Position numbers and translations under genes: made by a program. Positions 39,977 to 49,767 of a stretch of 64,000 bases of DNA are shown piece after piece. Position 1 is the stretch's first letter, and each line of letters begins with the position of its first letter. The notes under the pieces were generated by a model that made no database searches, had not been told where the DNA came from, and was given only the letters and a program-made list of their open reading frames with translations. The stretch lies in assembly GCA_046347945.1 (NCBI GenBank), contig JAXMFB010000019.1, positions 11,652-75,651 on the forward strand, written 5' to 3'. Source of the stretch: Zeimonas sp046347945 (GTDB lineage: Bacteria; Pseudomonadota; Gammaproteobacteria; Burkholderiales; Burkholderiaceae_E).

Positions 39977-40867
39977 TCAGCCCGGGGGCGGTGCCCCACC
40001 CGCGCCGGCGAATGCGCGGCGCACGCGGGCGAGGTCGGCCGCGGTGTCGACGCCCGCCGGCGGCGCTTGCGCGGTGAGCAGCACGGCAACGCGATGGCCG
40101 TGCCAGAGCGCGCGCAGCTGCTCGAGCGATTCGAGCGCTTCGAGCGGCGAGCGCTCGAGCCGCGGGTACGCGTCGAGGAACGCGGCGCGGTACGCATAGA
40201 GGCCGATGTGGCGCAGCGGCAGGCCGGCGGGGGCGAGGCCGCCGGGCATCGCCGCGGGAAGCCGTTGCGGAAATCCGGCCATCGCGTCGCGCTCGAACGG
40301 GATCGGGGCGCGCGAGAAATAGAGCGCGCGCAGCGCCCGGTCGCAGACCACCTTGACCACGTTGGGGTCGAGGAACAGGGCGACGTCGTCGATCGCGTGG
40401 GCGGCGGTGGCGATCGAGCAGTCGGGCGCCGCGGCGAGCCGCTCGGCGACCGCGCGCACGAGGGGCGGCGGGATCAGCGGCTCGTCGCCCTGCACGTTGA
40501 CGACGATCTGCCCGGCGGCGAGCCCGAGCCGTCCGGCTGCCTCGGCGAGGCGATCGGTGCCTGACGCGTGGTCGGCGCGGGTCATGATCGCCTCGAAGCC
40601 GGCCGCCGACACGGCGTCGGCGATGCGCTGCGAATCGGTCGCGACGGCGACCCGCGCGGCGCCGGCCGCCGCGGCGCGCTCGGCGACGCGTACCACCATC
40701 GGCTTGCCGCCGATGTCGGCGAGCGGCTTGTCGGGCAGCCGCGTCGACGCGAGCCGCGCCGGGATGAGCGCGACGAAGTCCTGCGCGGGCGGCTCGCCGG
40801 CCGCGGGGGGCTGGACGCCATGCGGCTCGGGGGCCGCGGAGGGATTCGCGGAAGGGGCAGGCGCCAT
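39977..40867 (-). CDS. kdsB: 3-deoxy-manno-octulosonate (KDO) cytidylyltransferase
   Basis: A 296-residue enzyme that activates KDO with CTP for LPS core synthesis. ALIPARLASTRLPDKPLADIGGKPMVVRVAERA is the nucleotide-binding start, VVNVQGDEPLIPP the Mg/CTP motif, and YFSRAPIPFERD the KDO site. The first 30 residues are an Ala/Pro-rich extension (MAPAPSANPSAAPEP) not found in E. coli KdsB. The ATG at 40867 lies 14 bases after the Trm112 gene and no better internal ATG is seen, so the extension may be real. Confidence 0.95.
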   Translation of the reverse strand: MAPAPSANPSAAPEPHGVQPPAAGEPPAQDFVALIPARLASTRLPDKPLADIGGKPMVVRVAERAAAAGAARVAVATDSQRIADAVSAAGFEAIMTRADHASGTDRLAEAAGRLGLAAGQIVVNVQGDEPLIPPPLVRAVAERLAAAPDCSIATAAHAIDDVALFLDPNVVKVVCDRALRALYFSRAPIPFERDAMAGFPQRLPAAMPGGLAPAGLPLRHIGLYAYRAAFLDAYPRLERSPLEALESLEQLRALWHGHRVAVLLTAQAPPAGVDTAADLARVRRAFAGAGGAPPPG

Positions 40868-40881
40868 CGACGCGCGGCGCT

Positions 40882-41082
40882 TCAGTCGGCGTCGCCGAGC
40901 TTGCGCGCTTCGTCGACCAGCATCACGGGGATGCCGTCGCGCACCGGAAAGGCCAGGCGGTCGGCGCGGCAGACGAGTTCGGCGTCGAGCGGCGTGCCGT
41001 CGGCCGCGGTGCCGCCGCGCTGTTGCTGCAACGGCCCCTTGCACAGCGGGCAGACCAGGATTTCAAGCAGGCGTGCGTCCAC
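40882..41082 (-). CDS. Trm112-family (YcaR-like) small zinc-ribbon protein
   Basis: A 66-residue protein. LLEILVCPLCKGPLQ has the first Cys pair; only one later Cys (ELVCRADRLAFPVRDGIPVML) is present, so zinc binding may be incomplete as in other bacterial members. The start is GTG at 41082, overlapping the lpxK end by 20 bases. In many Gram-negative bacteria this small gene lies between lpxK and kdsB; its function there is unclear, while eukaryotic Trm112 activates methyltransferases. Confidence 0.9.
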   Translation of the reverse strand: MDARLLEILVCPLCKGPLQQQRGGTAADGTPLDAELVCRADRLAFPVRDGIPVMLVDEARKLGDAD

Positions 41083-42103
41083 GGATCGTCTCGGTCAGCC
41101 AGTCGATGAGCGCGGGATCCGGCACCGCCTGCACTTCGAGTGCCCAGCAGCGGCCATCGGCCCACGCCGCGCATTTTACGGCGTCCTTGGCGGTCATCAC
41201 GACGAAGGTTGCCGGCATGGCGGCGAGTTCGGCGGGGCCGAGCGTCGCGTGGTCGCCGAGCTCCATGCAGCGCGGCTGCAGGCCGAGCTCGCGCAGCGTC
41301 GCGAAGAAGCGTTGCGGGGCGGCGACGCCGGCCACCGCGATCAACGGATGCCCGGCCGCGCGCCGGACGAAAGCCTGCGGATCGAGCGGCGCGGCATGGC
41401 CGTCGACGGCGACGAAGCGCAGCGGTTCGATCCGGGACCGGTATTGCCTCGGGTGAGCGAGCGGCGCGACGGCGTCGCCGTTGAGAACCAGCGCGTCCAT
41501 CGATGCGGCCTGCTCGAGCGGGGCGCGCAGGGGGCCGGCGGGCAACAGCCGGCCGTTGCCGACGCCACGCTCGTCGAACACGGCCAGTTCGACGCTGCGC
41601 GCGAGCGCCGCGTGCTGAAGCCCGTCGTCGGAGATCACCACGTCGAGCTCGGGATGCGCGTCGAGCAGCCGCGTGACCGCCTCGGCGCGCCGCCGGCCTG
41701 CGGCGACCGGCAGCCCGGTCGACTGCGCAAGCAGCAGCGGCTCGTCGCCGGCCGCGGCCGGATCGTCGCGCGGGCACACCAGCCGCGCATCGTCGCGCGT
41801 CGCCCCGTAGCCGCTGGCGACGATGCCCGGGCGCAGCCCGCGCGAAGCCAGCGACATCGCGATCGCCGCCACCAGCGGCGTCTTGCCGGCACCGCCGGCC
41901 ACCAGGTTGCCGACGATCAGCAACGGCGGCCGGGGTGCGGGCAGCCCTCGCAGCCGCGCGCGACGGCGTCGCGCCACCCAGCCGGTGAGGGCCGCCAGCG
42001 GCGCCAGGCAGGCGCGCAGCAGGCGCAGGCCCGGACCGGGTTCGCTCGCGTACCACAGCCGCTGCAGCAGCGATTCGAGACGCCTGCGCGGCATCGGGCT
42101 CAT
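41063..42103 (-). CDS. lpxK: Tetraacyldisaccharide 4'-kinase
   Basis: A 346-residue membrane-associated kinase that phosphorylates the lipid A disaccharide precursor at the 4' position, giving lipid IVA. An N-terminal amphipathic/hydrophobic segment (LLRACLAPLAALTGWVARRRR) is followed by the Walker A VGNLVAGGAGKTPLV and VISDDGLQHAALARSVELAVFD, the conserved Asp pair of the family. It works in the same lipid A pathway that the arn genes later decorate. The gene overlaps the Trm112 gene downstream. Confidence 0.95.
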   Translation of the reverse strand: MSPMPRRRLESLLQRLWYASEPGPGLRLLRACLAPLAALTGWVARRRRARLRGLPAPRPPLLIVGNLVAGGAGKTPLVAAIAMSLASRGLRPGIVASGYGATRDDARLVCPRDDPAAAGDEPLLLAQSTGLPVAAGRRRAEAVTRLLDAHPELDVVISDDGLQHAALARSVELAVFDERGVGNGRLLPAGPLRAPLEQAASMDALVLNGDAVAPLAHPRQYRSRIEPLRFVAVDGHAAPLDPQAFVRRAAGHPLIAVAGVAAPQRFFATLRELGLQPRCMELGDHATLGPAELAAMPATFVVMTAKDAVKCAAWADGRCWALEVQAVPDPALIDWLTETIRGRTPA

Positions 42104-42130
42104 CGAAGCCTTGCCCGGTCTCGCGCCGGG

Positions 42131-42587
42131 TCAGCGACCGGCGGCGCGTCCGGGCGCGGGGGCCGACGCGCCCCGCGCTGCCCCTGGCGGCGAAGGTCAC
42201 TTTCGCGACGCCCGCCTGCCGGGCGGCCTCGAGCACGCCGACGACGGCCTGGTGGGTCGCCCCCGCGTCGGCGTAGATCACCAGCACCGGATCCTTGCGC
42301 TCGGCCGCGGCGCGGCGCAGCGCGCCGGCGAGCGCCGTGGCGGCGACGAACTGCGGGTTTCCGGCGTCCAGCATGTACCGCCCGTCCGTGGAGACTGCCA
42401 CGACGATCTCGCTCGGCCGCTCGGTCGCCTGCTCGGCGTTGGCGCTGGGCAGGTCGACCTGCAGTTCGGTGAACTTCGAGTAGGTGGTCGTGACCATCAG
42501 GAAGATCAGGATCACCAACAGCACGTCGATCAGCGGAATGAAGTTGATCTCCGGCTCGTCGCGCCGGATGCCGCGACGGAAATTCAT
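42131..42587 (-). pseudogene. exbD: ExbD/TolR-family biopolymer transport protein, frameshift near 3' end
   Basis: Inner-membrane subunit of a TonB-type energiser. The start MNFRRGIRRDEPEINFIPLIDVLLVILIFLMVTTTYS carries the single helix with the functional Asp; the periplasmic domain runs to ARQAGVAKVTFA. After that the frame stays open through lpxK, which is not credible. One base shift near 42195 gives a short tail ending at TGA 42131, the expected length of about 150 residues. I treat this as a frameshift or sequence error. The ATG at 42587 overlaps the exbB stop (ATGA). Confidence 0.83.
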
Positions 42588-43192
42588 CGCTGCAGGCTGC
42601 GCAGCGTATCGACCAGGCGCAGCGACTGCTGCTCCATCTCGACCAGGTAGCTGTCGACCCGGGCGCGGAAGTGGCGGTACGCGATCATCGCGGGGATTGC
42701 GATCATGATGCCGAGCGCGGTGTTGTACAGCGCCACCGAGATGCCGTGGGCGAGTTGCTGGGGGTTGGCGGCGCCGGTCGGGGCCTGCGACCCGAAGATC
42801 TCGATCATGCCGACCACGGTTCCGAATAGCCCCATCAGCGGCGCGGTCGCGGCGATCGTGCCCAGCGCCGACAGGTAACGCTCGAGTTCGTGCGCCACCG
42901 CGCGCCCGGTCTCCTCCATGGCTTCCTTCATCAGCTCGCGGCCGGCGGCCTCGTGCCGCAGTCCGCTCGCCATGACCCGGCCGAGCGGCGAATTGGCCGA
43001 CAGCTTGTTCAGCAGTTCCGGCGTGATCGGCTGTGAGCGGCGCAGGGCGATGACCTCCTCGAGCAGGCCGGGCGGCAGTACCTTGGCGCGCTTGAGCGAC
43101 AGCGATCGTTCGATGATGAGCGCAACCGCGGCGATCGAAGCGATGATGAGAAACCACACCGGCCAGCCGGCCGCCTGGATCAGGGACAGCAA
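42584..43192 (-). CDS. exbB: ExbB/TolQ-family (MotA/TolQ/ExbB) proton channel protein
   Basis: A 202-residue inner-membrane protein. Three hydrophobic helices are visible: WPVWFLIIASIAAVALIIERSL, LSALGTIAATAPLMGLFGTVVGMIEIF and HGISVALYNTALGIMIAIPAMIAY. The pore Thr/Ala pattern of the family is kept in the last two. With ExbD it couples the proton gradient to TonB-dependent uptake. The start is TTG at 43192, with GGAG six bases upstream; no ATG or GTG start fits as well. Confidence 0.9.
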   Translation of the reverse strand: MLSLIQAAGWPVWFLIIASIAAVALIIERSLSLKRAKVLPPGLLEEVIALRRSQPITPELLNKLSANSPLGRVMASGLRHEAAGRELMKEAMEETGRAVAHELERYLSALGTIAATAPLMGLFGTVVGMIEIFGSQAPTGAANPQQLAHGISVALYNTALGIMIAIPAMIAYRHFRARVDSYLVEMEQQSLRLVDTLRSLQR

Positions 43193-43505
43193 TTCGTTCT
43201 CCGAGGGGCCTGCAATGGGCCCGCAATTGTCGGGTCTTTTCGCGGGCACGAGCAAGTTGGGCCGCCGGACGGCGAGTCGGGCGGCGCCGCGACGCGAAGT
43301 CTGTGGACAAGTCTGTGAATAACGCGCCGCACAACCGCCGCCGGCCCGCGTCCTGGCTCGCCGGGCGCGATTGCTCATTTGCAGGGCAGCGGAAATACCG
43401 CTGCGAATCATATACTTGGGCCGTGCACTGCAGCGCCTGCCGGCGCTCGGGGTGCGCCGCGACGCAGGGGCCGAGCGTGTGGAAAGCTGTCGACCGGAGA
43501 GGCGC

Positions 43506-44863
43506 ATGAATACTGGATCCACGGGCGCAAACCAAGGATTGGCGCGGGAAATCCTAACGGTCGGCCAGCTCAACCGCATGGTTGCTGGGTTGTTGCAACG
43601 CAGTATCGCGCCGGTCTGGGTGTCCGGCGAGTTGTCGAACGTGACCCGGGCCGCCAGCGGCCATTGGTACTTCACGCTGAAGGACGCGTCGGCACAGGTG
43701 CGCGCGGTGATGTTCCGCGGGCGTGCGCAGTACGTCGACTTCTCGCCGCGCGAGGGCGACCGGGTCGAGGTCCGCGGATCGGTGACCCTGTACGAGCCGC
43801 GCGGCGATTACCAGCTCTCGGTCGAGTCGATGCGCCGCGCCGGCGCCGGAGACCTGTACCAGCGCTTCCTGCAGCTGAAGGCGCGGCTGCAGGCCGAGGG
43901 GCTGTTCGAGGCGCAGCGCAAGCGACCGCTGCCGGCCATGCCGCGCACCGTCGGCATCGTCACGTCGGCGCAGGCGGCGGCGTTGCGCGACGTGCTGACG
44001 ACGCTGCGCAGGCGCTCGCCCGGCGTGGCGGTCATCGTCTATCCGACGCCGGTCCAGGGCGTGGACGCGCCGGCCGCGATCGTCGCGGCGCTGGCGGCCG
44101 CGGCGCGCCGGCGTGAATGCGAGGTGCTGCTGCTGGTGCGCGGCGGCGGCTCGATCGAGGACCTGTGGGCGTTCAACGACGAGGCGGTCGCGCGCGCGGT
44201 GGTCGCCTCGCCGATTCCGGTGGTGAGCGGCGTCGGCCACGAGACCGACTTCACGATCGCCGACTTCGTGGCCGACCAGCGCGCGCCGACGCCGACGGCG
44301 GCCGCTGCGCTGGCCGCTCCGGACCAGCGCGAGCTGCTTGGGGCGGCGAGCGTGCTCGGCGAGCGAATCGCCCGCGCGTGGTCGCGGCGAGCCGAGTTGC
44401 TCGAGCAGCGGCTCGACACCAGCGCGCGCCTGCTGCGTTCGCCGTCGGCGCAGTGGCAGGAGCGAGCGCTCAGGCTGCGCTCGCTCGCGCAGCGCGTCGT
44501 GGCGGCGGGCCGCCACTCGCTCGAGCAGCGCGCGATGCGCATCGAGCGGCTGCGCGCCGGCCTGCGCGCGCCGCGCGTCGACGTCGCCGGGCATCGGCTC
44601 GACGCCGCGACGCAGGGCCTGCAGCGGGCGGTGCAGGGCAGTTCTCGCGCCGCGACGAGCGCGTCGAGCGGCTCGCGGCATCGCTCGCGCTGGTGAGCCC
44701 TCAGGCGGTGCTCGAGCGCGGCTACGCGATCGTGCAGGACCGCTCGGGCCAGGTCGTTCGCGCCAGCGCCGAGACTGCGGTCGGCGACGCGCTGTCGGTG
44801 ACGCTGGCGCGCGGCGCGCTTCGCGTCGAGGTGCGCGACGCCTCGGCCGAAGGCCCCGCGTGA
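43506..44863 (+). pseudogene. xseA: Exodeoxyribonuclease VII large subunit, frameshifted
   Basis: The N-terminal OB-fold (ILTVGQLNRMVAGLLQRSIAPVWVSGELSNV ... GHWYFTLKDASAQVRAVMF) and the catalytic domain (GIVTSAQAAALRDVLTTLRRRSPG; LLLVRGGGSIEDLWAFNDEAVARAV; SGVGHETDFTIADFVAD) are intact from ATG 43506. Near 44637 one base is missing: the frame would end at 44696, while the C-terminal coiled part and ALVSPQAVLERGYAIVQD continue in the next frame to 44863. Together they make the normal protein of about 450 residues. The break may be a sequence error. Divergent from exbB. Confidence 0.88.
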
Positions 44864-44899
44864 CGCTTGCGGCTTGACCCGCACGGCGGGGTGGCCGCG

Positions 44900-44929
44900 T
44901 TGGCCGGCGCCGCGCTTTCGTCCTAGAAT
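44900..44929 (+). promoter_or_regulatory. Probable sigma-70 promoter for sodB
   Basis: TTGGCC (44900-44905) and TAGAAT (44924-44929) are 18 bases apart, and transcription would start about 57 bases before the sodB ATG. No obvious Fur box is visible in the leader. Confidence 0.55.
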
Positions 44930-44992
44930 CGACGGCTCCGGCGCGCGCCAGGCCCGCGCTGCGACTTCACCCGAACGACAAGGATAAGGACC

Positions 44993-45574
44993 ATGGAACA
45001 CACCCTCCCGGCGCTGCCGTACGCGATGGACGCACTCGCGCCGCACATCTCGAAGGAGACCTTCGAGTACCACTACGGCAAGCACCACCAGGCCTACGTG
45101 ACCAACCTGAACAACCTGATCAAGGGCACCGAGTTCGAGAACCTCGGCCTCGAGGACATCGTGAAGAAGTCCTCGGGCGGCGTGTTCAACAACTCGGCCC
45201 AGGTCTGGAACCACACCTTCTTCTGGTCGAGCATGAAGCCCGGTGGCGGCGGCGAGCCCAAGGGCGCGCTGGCCGACGCGATCTCCCGCAAGTGGGGCTC
45301 GTTCGCGGCGTTCAAGGAAGCGTTCACGAAGAGCGCGGTCGGCAATTTCGGCTCGGGCTGGACCTGGCTCGTGAAGAAGCCCGACGGCTCGGTCGACATC
45401 GTCAACACGAGCAACGCGGCGACGCCGCTCACCACCGCCGATCGCGCGTTGCTGACGATCGACGTCTGGGAGCACGCGTACTACGTCGACTATCGCAACG
45501 CGCGCCCGAAGTTCGTCGAGACGTTCCTGAACAGTCTCGCGAACTGGGATTTCGCCGCGAAGAACTTCGGCTGA
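44993..45574 (+). CDS. sodB: Superoxide dismutase [Fe/Mn]
   Basis: A 193-residue cytoplasmic dismutase. Metal ligands are His27 (EYHYGKHH), His74 (WNHTFFW), Asp157 and His161 (IDVWEHAYY). FGSGWTWLV and the Gln70 position (NNSAQVWNHTF) favour the iron form. The ATG has AAGGATAAGGA upstream. A small GlsB-like gene follows 13 bases later and may be cotranscribed. Confidence 0.96.
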   Translation: MEHTLPALPYAMDALAPHISKETFEYHYGKHHQAYVTNLNNLIKGTEFENLGLEDIVKKSSGGVFNNSAQVWNHTFFWSSMKPGGGGEPKGALADAISRKWGSFAAFKEAFTKSAVGNFGSGWTWLVKKPDGSVDIVNTSNAATPLTTADRALLTIDVWEHAYYVDYRNARPKFVETFLNSLANWDFAAKNFG

Positions 45575-45587
45575 CGGGAGCGCTGCC

Positions 45588-45839
45588 ATGGGCCTGATCT
45601 GGACCGCGATCATCGGACTGGTCATCGGCGCCGTCGCCAAGTTCATCATGCCGGGCACGCAGGGTGGCGGCCTCATCGTCACGATGCTGCTCGGGATCGT
45701 CGGCTCGTTCGTCGCGACCTTCGTCGGCCAGGCGGCCGGCTGGTACCCGCCGGGCGCCAGCGCCGGGTTCATCGCGTCGGTGATCGGCGCGATCGTGGTG
45801 CTCTGGGTCTACGGCAAGTTCTTCCGCAAGGCCGGCTGA
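45588..45839 (+). CDS. GlsB/YeaQ/YmgE-family small membrane protein
   Basis: An 83-residue protein with three hydrophobic helices: LIWTAIIGLVIGAVAKFIMPG, GLIVTMLLGIVGSFVATFVGQ and GFIASVIGAIVVLWVYGKFF. It matches the family formerly named transglycosylase-associated proteins, small stress-linked inner-membrane proteins of unclear action. Closely linked to sodB, so a stress role is plausible. Confidence 0.9.
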   Translation: MGLIWTAIIGLVIGAVAKFIMPGTQGGGLIVTMLLGIVGSFVATFVGQAAGWYPPGASAGFIASVIGAIVVLWVYGKFFRKAG

Positions 45840-45863
45840 GCCGGACTCGCGCGGCGCCGCGCC

Positions 45864-46475
45864 TCAGCGTCGCCGCGCCTGCCCGGGGAAGACGTCGGGA
45901 TTGGCCAGTTGCGAGCCGGGCGCGAGCGCGCGCCGGGCGAACCACCCCTTTTCCATCTCGAGCGCGAAGCGCACCGGCGCGGCCGCGCAGTGGCTGTCCT
46001 CGCTGCGCGGCGCCATGTCCGCGATGTTGACGATCCGGCCGTCGTCGTCGAGGAAGGCGATCGACAACGGCAGCAGCGTGTTGCGCATCCAGAAGCACCA
46101 GGCGCGCGGCTCCTCGAACACGAACAGCATTCCTTCGTTCGGCCCGAGCCGCTCGCGCATCATCAGGCCAATCTCGCGCGACTGCGGCGTGGCCGCCACT
46201 TCGGCGAGCACAATGTGCATGCCGGCCTGCAGTCGCACCACCGGCAGCTTCGGCTGCGGTGCAGCCTGCCCGAGGGCGGCGAGCGGCGCGGCGATCAGCG
46301 CCGCCATGCCGGCCCCGGCGAGCAGTCGCCGCAAAGGAAGCAGGCGGCGCCCGCCGGGCGGGTGGGCCGGCGCCGCGCCGGTCTCGTTCGCGGGTCGGGC
46401 GCGGCGCGCGCTTGCGGGGGCGGCGTCGAGGGCCTGCGCAGGGTCGGCGCCAGGCGCCTCCGGGATCGTCTTCAT
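45864..46475 (-). CDS. DUF192 domain protein, exported
   Basis: A 203-residue protein. After a long basic/Ala/Pro-rich N-terminus of about 48 residues comes a hydrophobic segment (LLAGAGMAALIAAPLAALGQA), either a late signal peptide or a membrane anchor. Residues about 75-200 are the DUF192 domain: VRLQAGMHIVLAEVAATPQSREIGLMMRERL, GMLFVFEEPRAWCFWMRNTLLPLSIAFLDDDGRIV. Function unknown. The start at 46475 is uncertain; a start nearer the hydrophobic segment would make a usual signal peptide. It is divergent from icd. Confidence 0.82.
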   Translation of the reverse strand: MKTIPEAPGADPAQALDAAPASARRARPANETGAAPAHPPGGRRLLPLRRLLAGAGMAALIAAPLAALGQAAPQPKLPVVRLQAGMHIVLAEVAATPQSREIGLMMRERLGPNEGMLFVFEEPRAWCFWMRNTLLPLSIAFLDDDGRIVNIADMAPRSEDSHCAAAPVRFALEMEKGWFARRALAPGSQLANPDVFPGQARRR

Positions 46476-46567
46476 CGCGCCATGGTGCCCGCGTTCGCCG
46501 CGCAGGAAAAGCCGCGACGCTGCGGCATAATTGCGAATTCGCCCACTTCCCACGAGGAATCTCCGGC

Positions 46568-47824
<1,257 letters not shown>

Positions 47825-48321
47825 CCACTGCGTCCCGGAGCGTCTCGCTGCGTCGCATAAGTCCTTGATCTGATTCGCTGACTTCCTGTGCCGCCACCTT
47901 GGCTGCACGGGGATCCGCGGTGGGGGAGGGGATGTTGGTGGATGGCGGTGAGGGTGAAGAGCTTCGGATAGCAGGGACTATCCTCCATCGCTGTCACGCG
48001 CGCCATGCGAAACGGCGCCTATCTAGGCGCCGTTTCGCCATCGGTTGGCGCTCCGTCGCGGTTTGCGGCGTCAACGGCTGGCCGACCGAATGGCGCCGAG
48101 CGCCCGGATGAGACTGGTTGCGGACCTTCGACTCGAGTTTGACGAGTGTCAGCTCTCACCAGCAGCAGACGTTCGGCGAATGAAGGCGCCACTGGCCACT
48201 GGCCGCCTCGCTTGCGGTTGATGGGCCAGGCTCGACCCTAAGCTGTCTGTGGCGCCGACAGAAGCGGACTATTGAGCAAACCGCCTCGCGCAGGCAACCG
48301 TCTAGATATAGGCGCGAGCCG
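47825..48321. other. Intergenic region at the left edge of the accessory island
   Basis: About 500 bases without a supportable gene. It contains a strong hairpin at 48008-48037 and no tRNA. Base composition changes here from the G+C-rich core to the more mixed composition of the island. Just before the toxin gene the sequence GTCTAGATATAGG could hold a -10 element, but no -35 partner is clear. Confidence 0.6.
48008..48037. terminator. Strong perfect hairpin, probable terminator after icd
   Basis: A 14-base-pair perfect inverted repeat (CGAAACGGCGCCTA / TAGGCGCCGTTTCG) with a two-base centre lies 184 bases after icd. AAA on one side and TTT on the other side of the GC core give a bidirectional terminator appearance, with the T-stretch inside the stem. 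It is the most likely end of the icd transcript. Confidence 0.6.
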
Positions 48322-48681
48322 ATGCGTCAAAATGTTGCGGTTGAAGCTGCGTTGCGCGACTTGGAAATCTCGTTCCACACCGAGGGCTTGAAGGATGTGT
48401 GCATCGACAGTGCTCTGGCTGACCAGACGCTAGGCCCGGCTGCGGCCGAAGCTCTGCGGAACCGTCTGGTTGACATCCGGGCAGCTGACAGCGTTTACGA
48501 CCTGCTCGCGGGTCATCCAGCGGCTGGCATGCACGACGGCGTAGAGTGTTATCGGGTCAATCTAGTCGATGGTGTTTGCTTGATCTTTGTTCCAAGTCAC
48601 AACACGCCTCGCATCGACGCGCAAGGCAACGTCGACTGGGCCAGGGTTCGCCGCGTCCGCATCGTGGCGGTCGGGACATAG
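48322..48681 (+). CDS. HigB/RelE-superfamily-like toxin
   Basis: A 119-residue protein. The C-terminal part (AAEALRNRLVDIRAADSVYDLLAGHPAAGMHDGVECYRVNLVDGVCLIFVPSHN, then RVRRVRIVAVGT) has the order and spacing of HigB 'killer' toxins of the RelE fold: helix, the G-x-H segment, then beta strands ending in an I-V strand. RelE-fold toxins cut mRNA on the ribosome. It is followed nine bases later by a HigA-like HTH gene, the usual toxin-first order of hig loci. The N-terminal 20 residues are longer than in short HigB. Confidence 0.75.
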   Translation: MRQNVAVEAALRDLEISFHTEGLKDVCIDSALADQTLGPAAAEALRNRLVDIRAADSVYDLLAGHPAAGMHDGVECYRVNLVDGVCLIFVPSHNTPRIDAQGNVDWARVRRVRIVAVGT

Positions 48682-48690
48682 TATTGCGCC

Positions 48691-49764
48691 ATGAACGCGT
48701 TCGAGCCTAAGTGGGCCATACCTCCCGGCGCCACGGTGCTTGACTTGTTGCAAGAGCGCGGCCTACCTGTCGCCTACTTGGCACGTGAGACCCACAGAGA
48801 CGCACAGGAAGTTTCCCGCTTCCTTCATGGCCTTGTTGCCTTGACCGATGACTGGGCGGAACAGTTGGCACGGGTCCTGGGAGCTACGCCAGCATTTTGG
48901 CTGCGCCGCGAGCAGCTCTACCGGTCAGACCTCGAGCGCCTGAGCACCGTCGAAGAGCCGGCCGATAATTGGCTGAGCAGCTTACCGGTGAGCGAGATGG
49001 TGAAGTACGGCTGGATCGAGTCAGGTGGTTCGAGGCACGCGACCCTGCTCAACGCGTGTGCCTTCTTGGGTGCGGCCACTTCGGAAGCCTTCAAGCGCAA
49101 GTACGAGCGCCTGCTTTCTGCCTCTGCGTATCGTCAGAGCAATGCATTCACCACCAACTATCCAGCCGTGGCAGCTTGGCTGCGGCAGGGAGAGATTGAG
49201 GCGGCCGCAATCGACTGTGATCCGTGGGACAGCAGCATGTTGCGTGCGTCGTTAGATGAAGTGCGCGCGCTCACCAGAACCAGCGAGCCCGCCGAGTTCA
49301 TGCCAAAACTGCAGCAGTTGCTGGCCAGGTGTGGTGTCGCGGTCGTTGTAGCTCGTGCACCGAATGGTTGTCGTGCAAGCGGCGCCACGAGATTCCTAAC
49401 GCCGACGAAGGCGCTGATCCAGCTGAGCTTCCGCTACTTGGCAGACGACCACCTCTGGTTCACGGTCTTCCATGAAATTGGGCACCTGCTCTTGCACTCC
49501 CACGAGCGCGTCTTCCTTGAGGGGCTGGAAGAGCGGAACTCGGAGGCTGAAGCTGATGCCGATCAGTTCGCTCTAAACATCCTTTTTGAGCGCGTTGGCG
49601 TCGAATCTCTTAATCGGGTTGCCCTGAGCAAATTCGACATCGTCCGCTTGGCAAGGCGGGCTGGCATCGCTCCAGGAATTGTCGTTGGGCAACTGCAGGA
49701 CAAGGGGCGAGTGCCCTTCAAACACTTCAATTTCATGAAGGTGCGATACGCCTGGGAGAACTAG
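48691..49764 (+). CDS. HigA-like antitoxin fused to an ImmA/IrrE metallopeptidase domain
   Basis: A 357-residue protein. Residues about 10-75 form a HigA/XRE-type helix-turn-helix (VAYLARETHRDAQEVSRFLHGLVALTDDWAEQLARVLGATPAFWLRRE). Residues about 190-340 form an ImmA/IrrE (COG2856) zinc peptidase with the HEIGHLLLHSHE motif, followed by acidic residues that complete the site (EAEADADQFALNIL). Such fusions act as antitoxin and repressor; in related phage and ICE systems the peptidase cleaves a repressor. Paired with the toxin gene upstream. Confidence 0.85.
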   Translation: MNAFEPKWAIPPGATVLDLLQERGLPVAYLARETHRDAQEVSRFLHGLVALTDDWAEQLARVLGATPAFWLRREQLYRSDLERLSTVEEPADNWLSSLPVSEMVKYGWIESGGSRHATLLNACAFLGAATSEAFKRKYERLLSASAYRQSNAFTTNYPAVAAWLRQGEIEAAAIDCDPWDSSMLRASLDEVRALTRTSEPAEFMPKLQQLLARCGVAVVVARAPNGCRASGATRFLTPTKALIQLSFRYLADDHLWFTVFHEIGHLLLHSHERVFLEGLEERNSEAEADADQFALNILFERVGVESLNRVALSKFDIVRLARRAGIAPGIVVGQLQDKGRVPFKHFNFMKVRYAWEN

Positions 49765-49767
49765 CTC

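Noticed and set aside
47825..48321. tRNA or attachment site after icd
   Set aside because: I looked for a cloverleaf and for a repeat of the icd 3' end elsewhere in the island and found neither.
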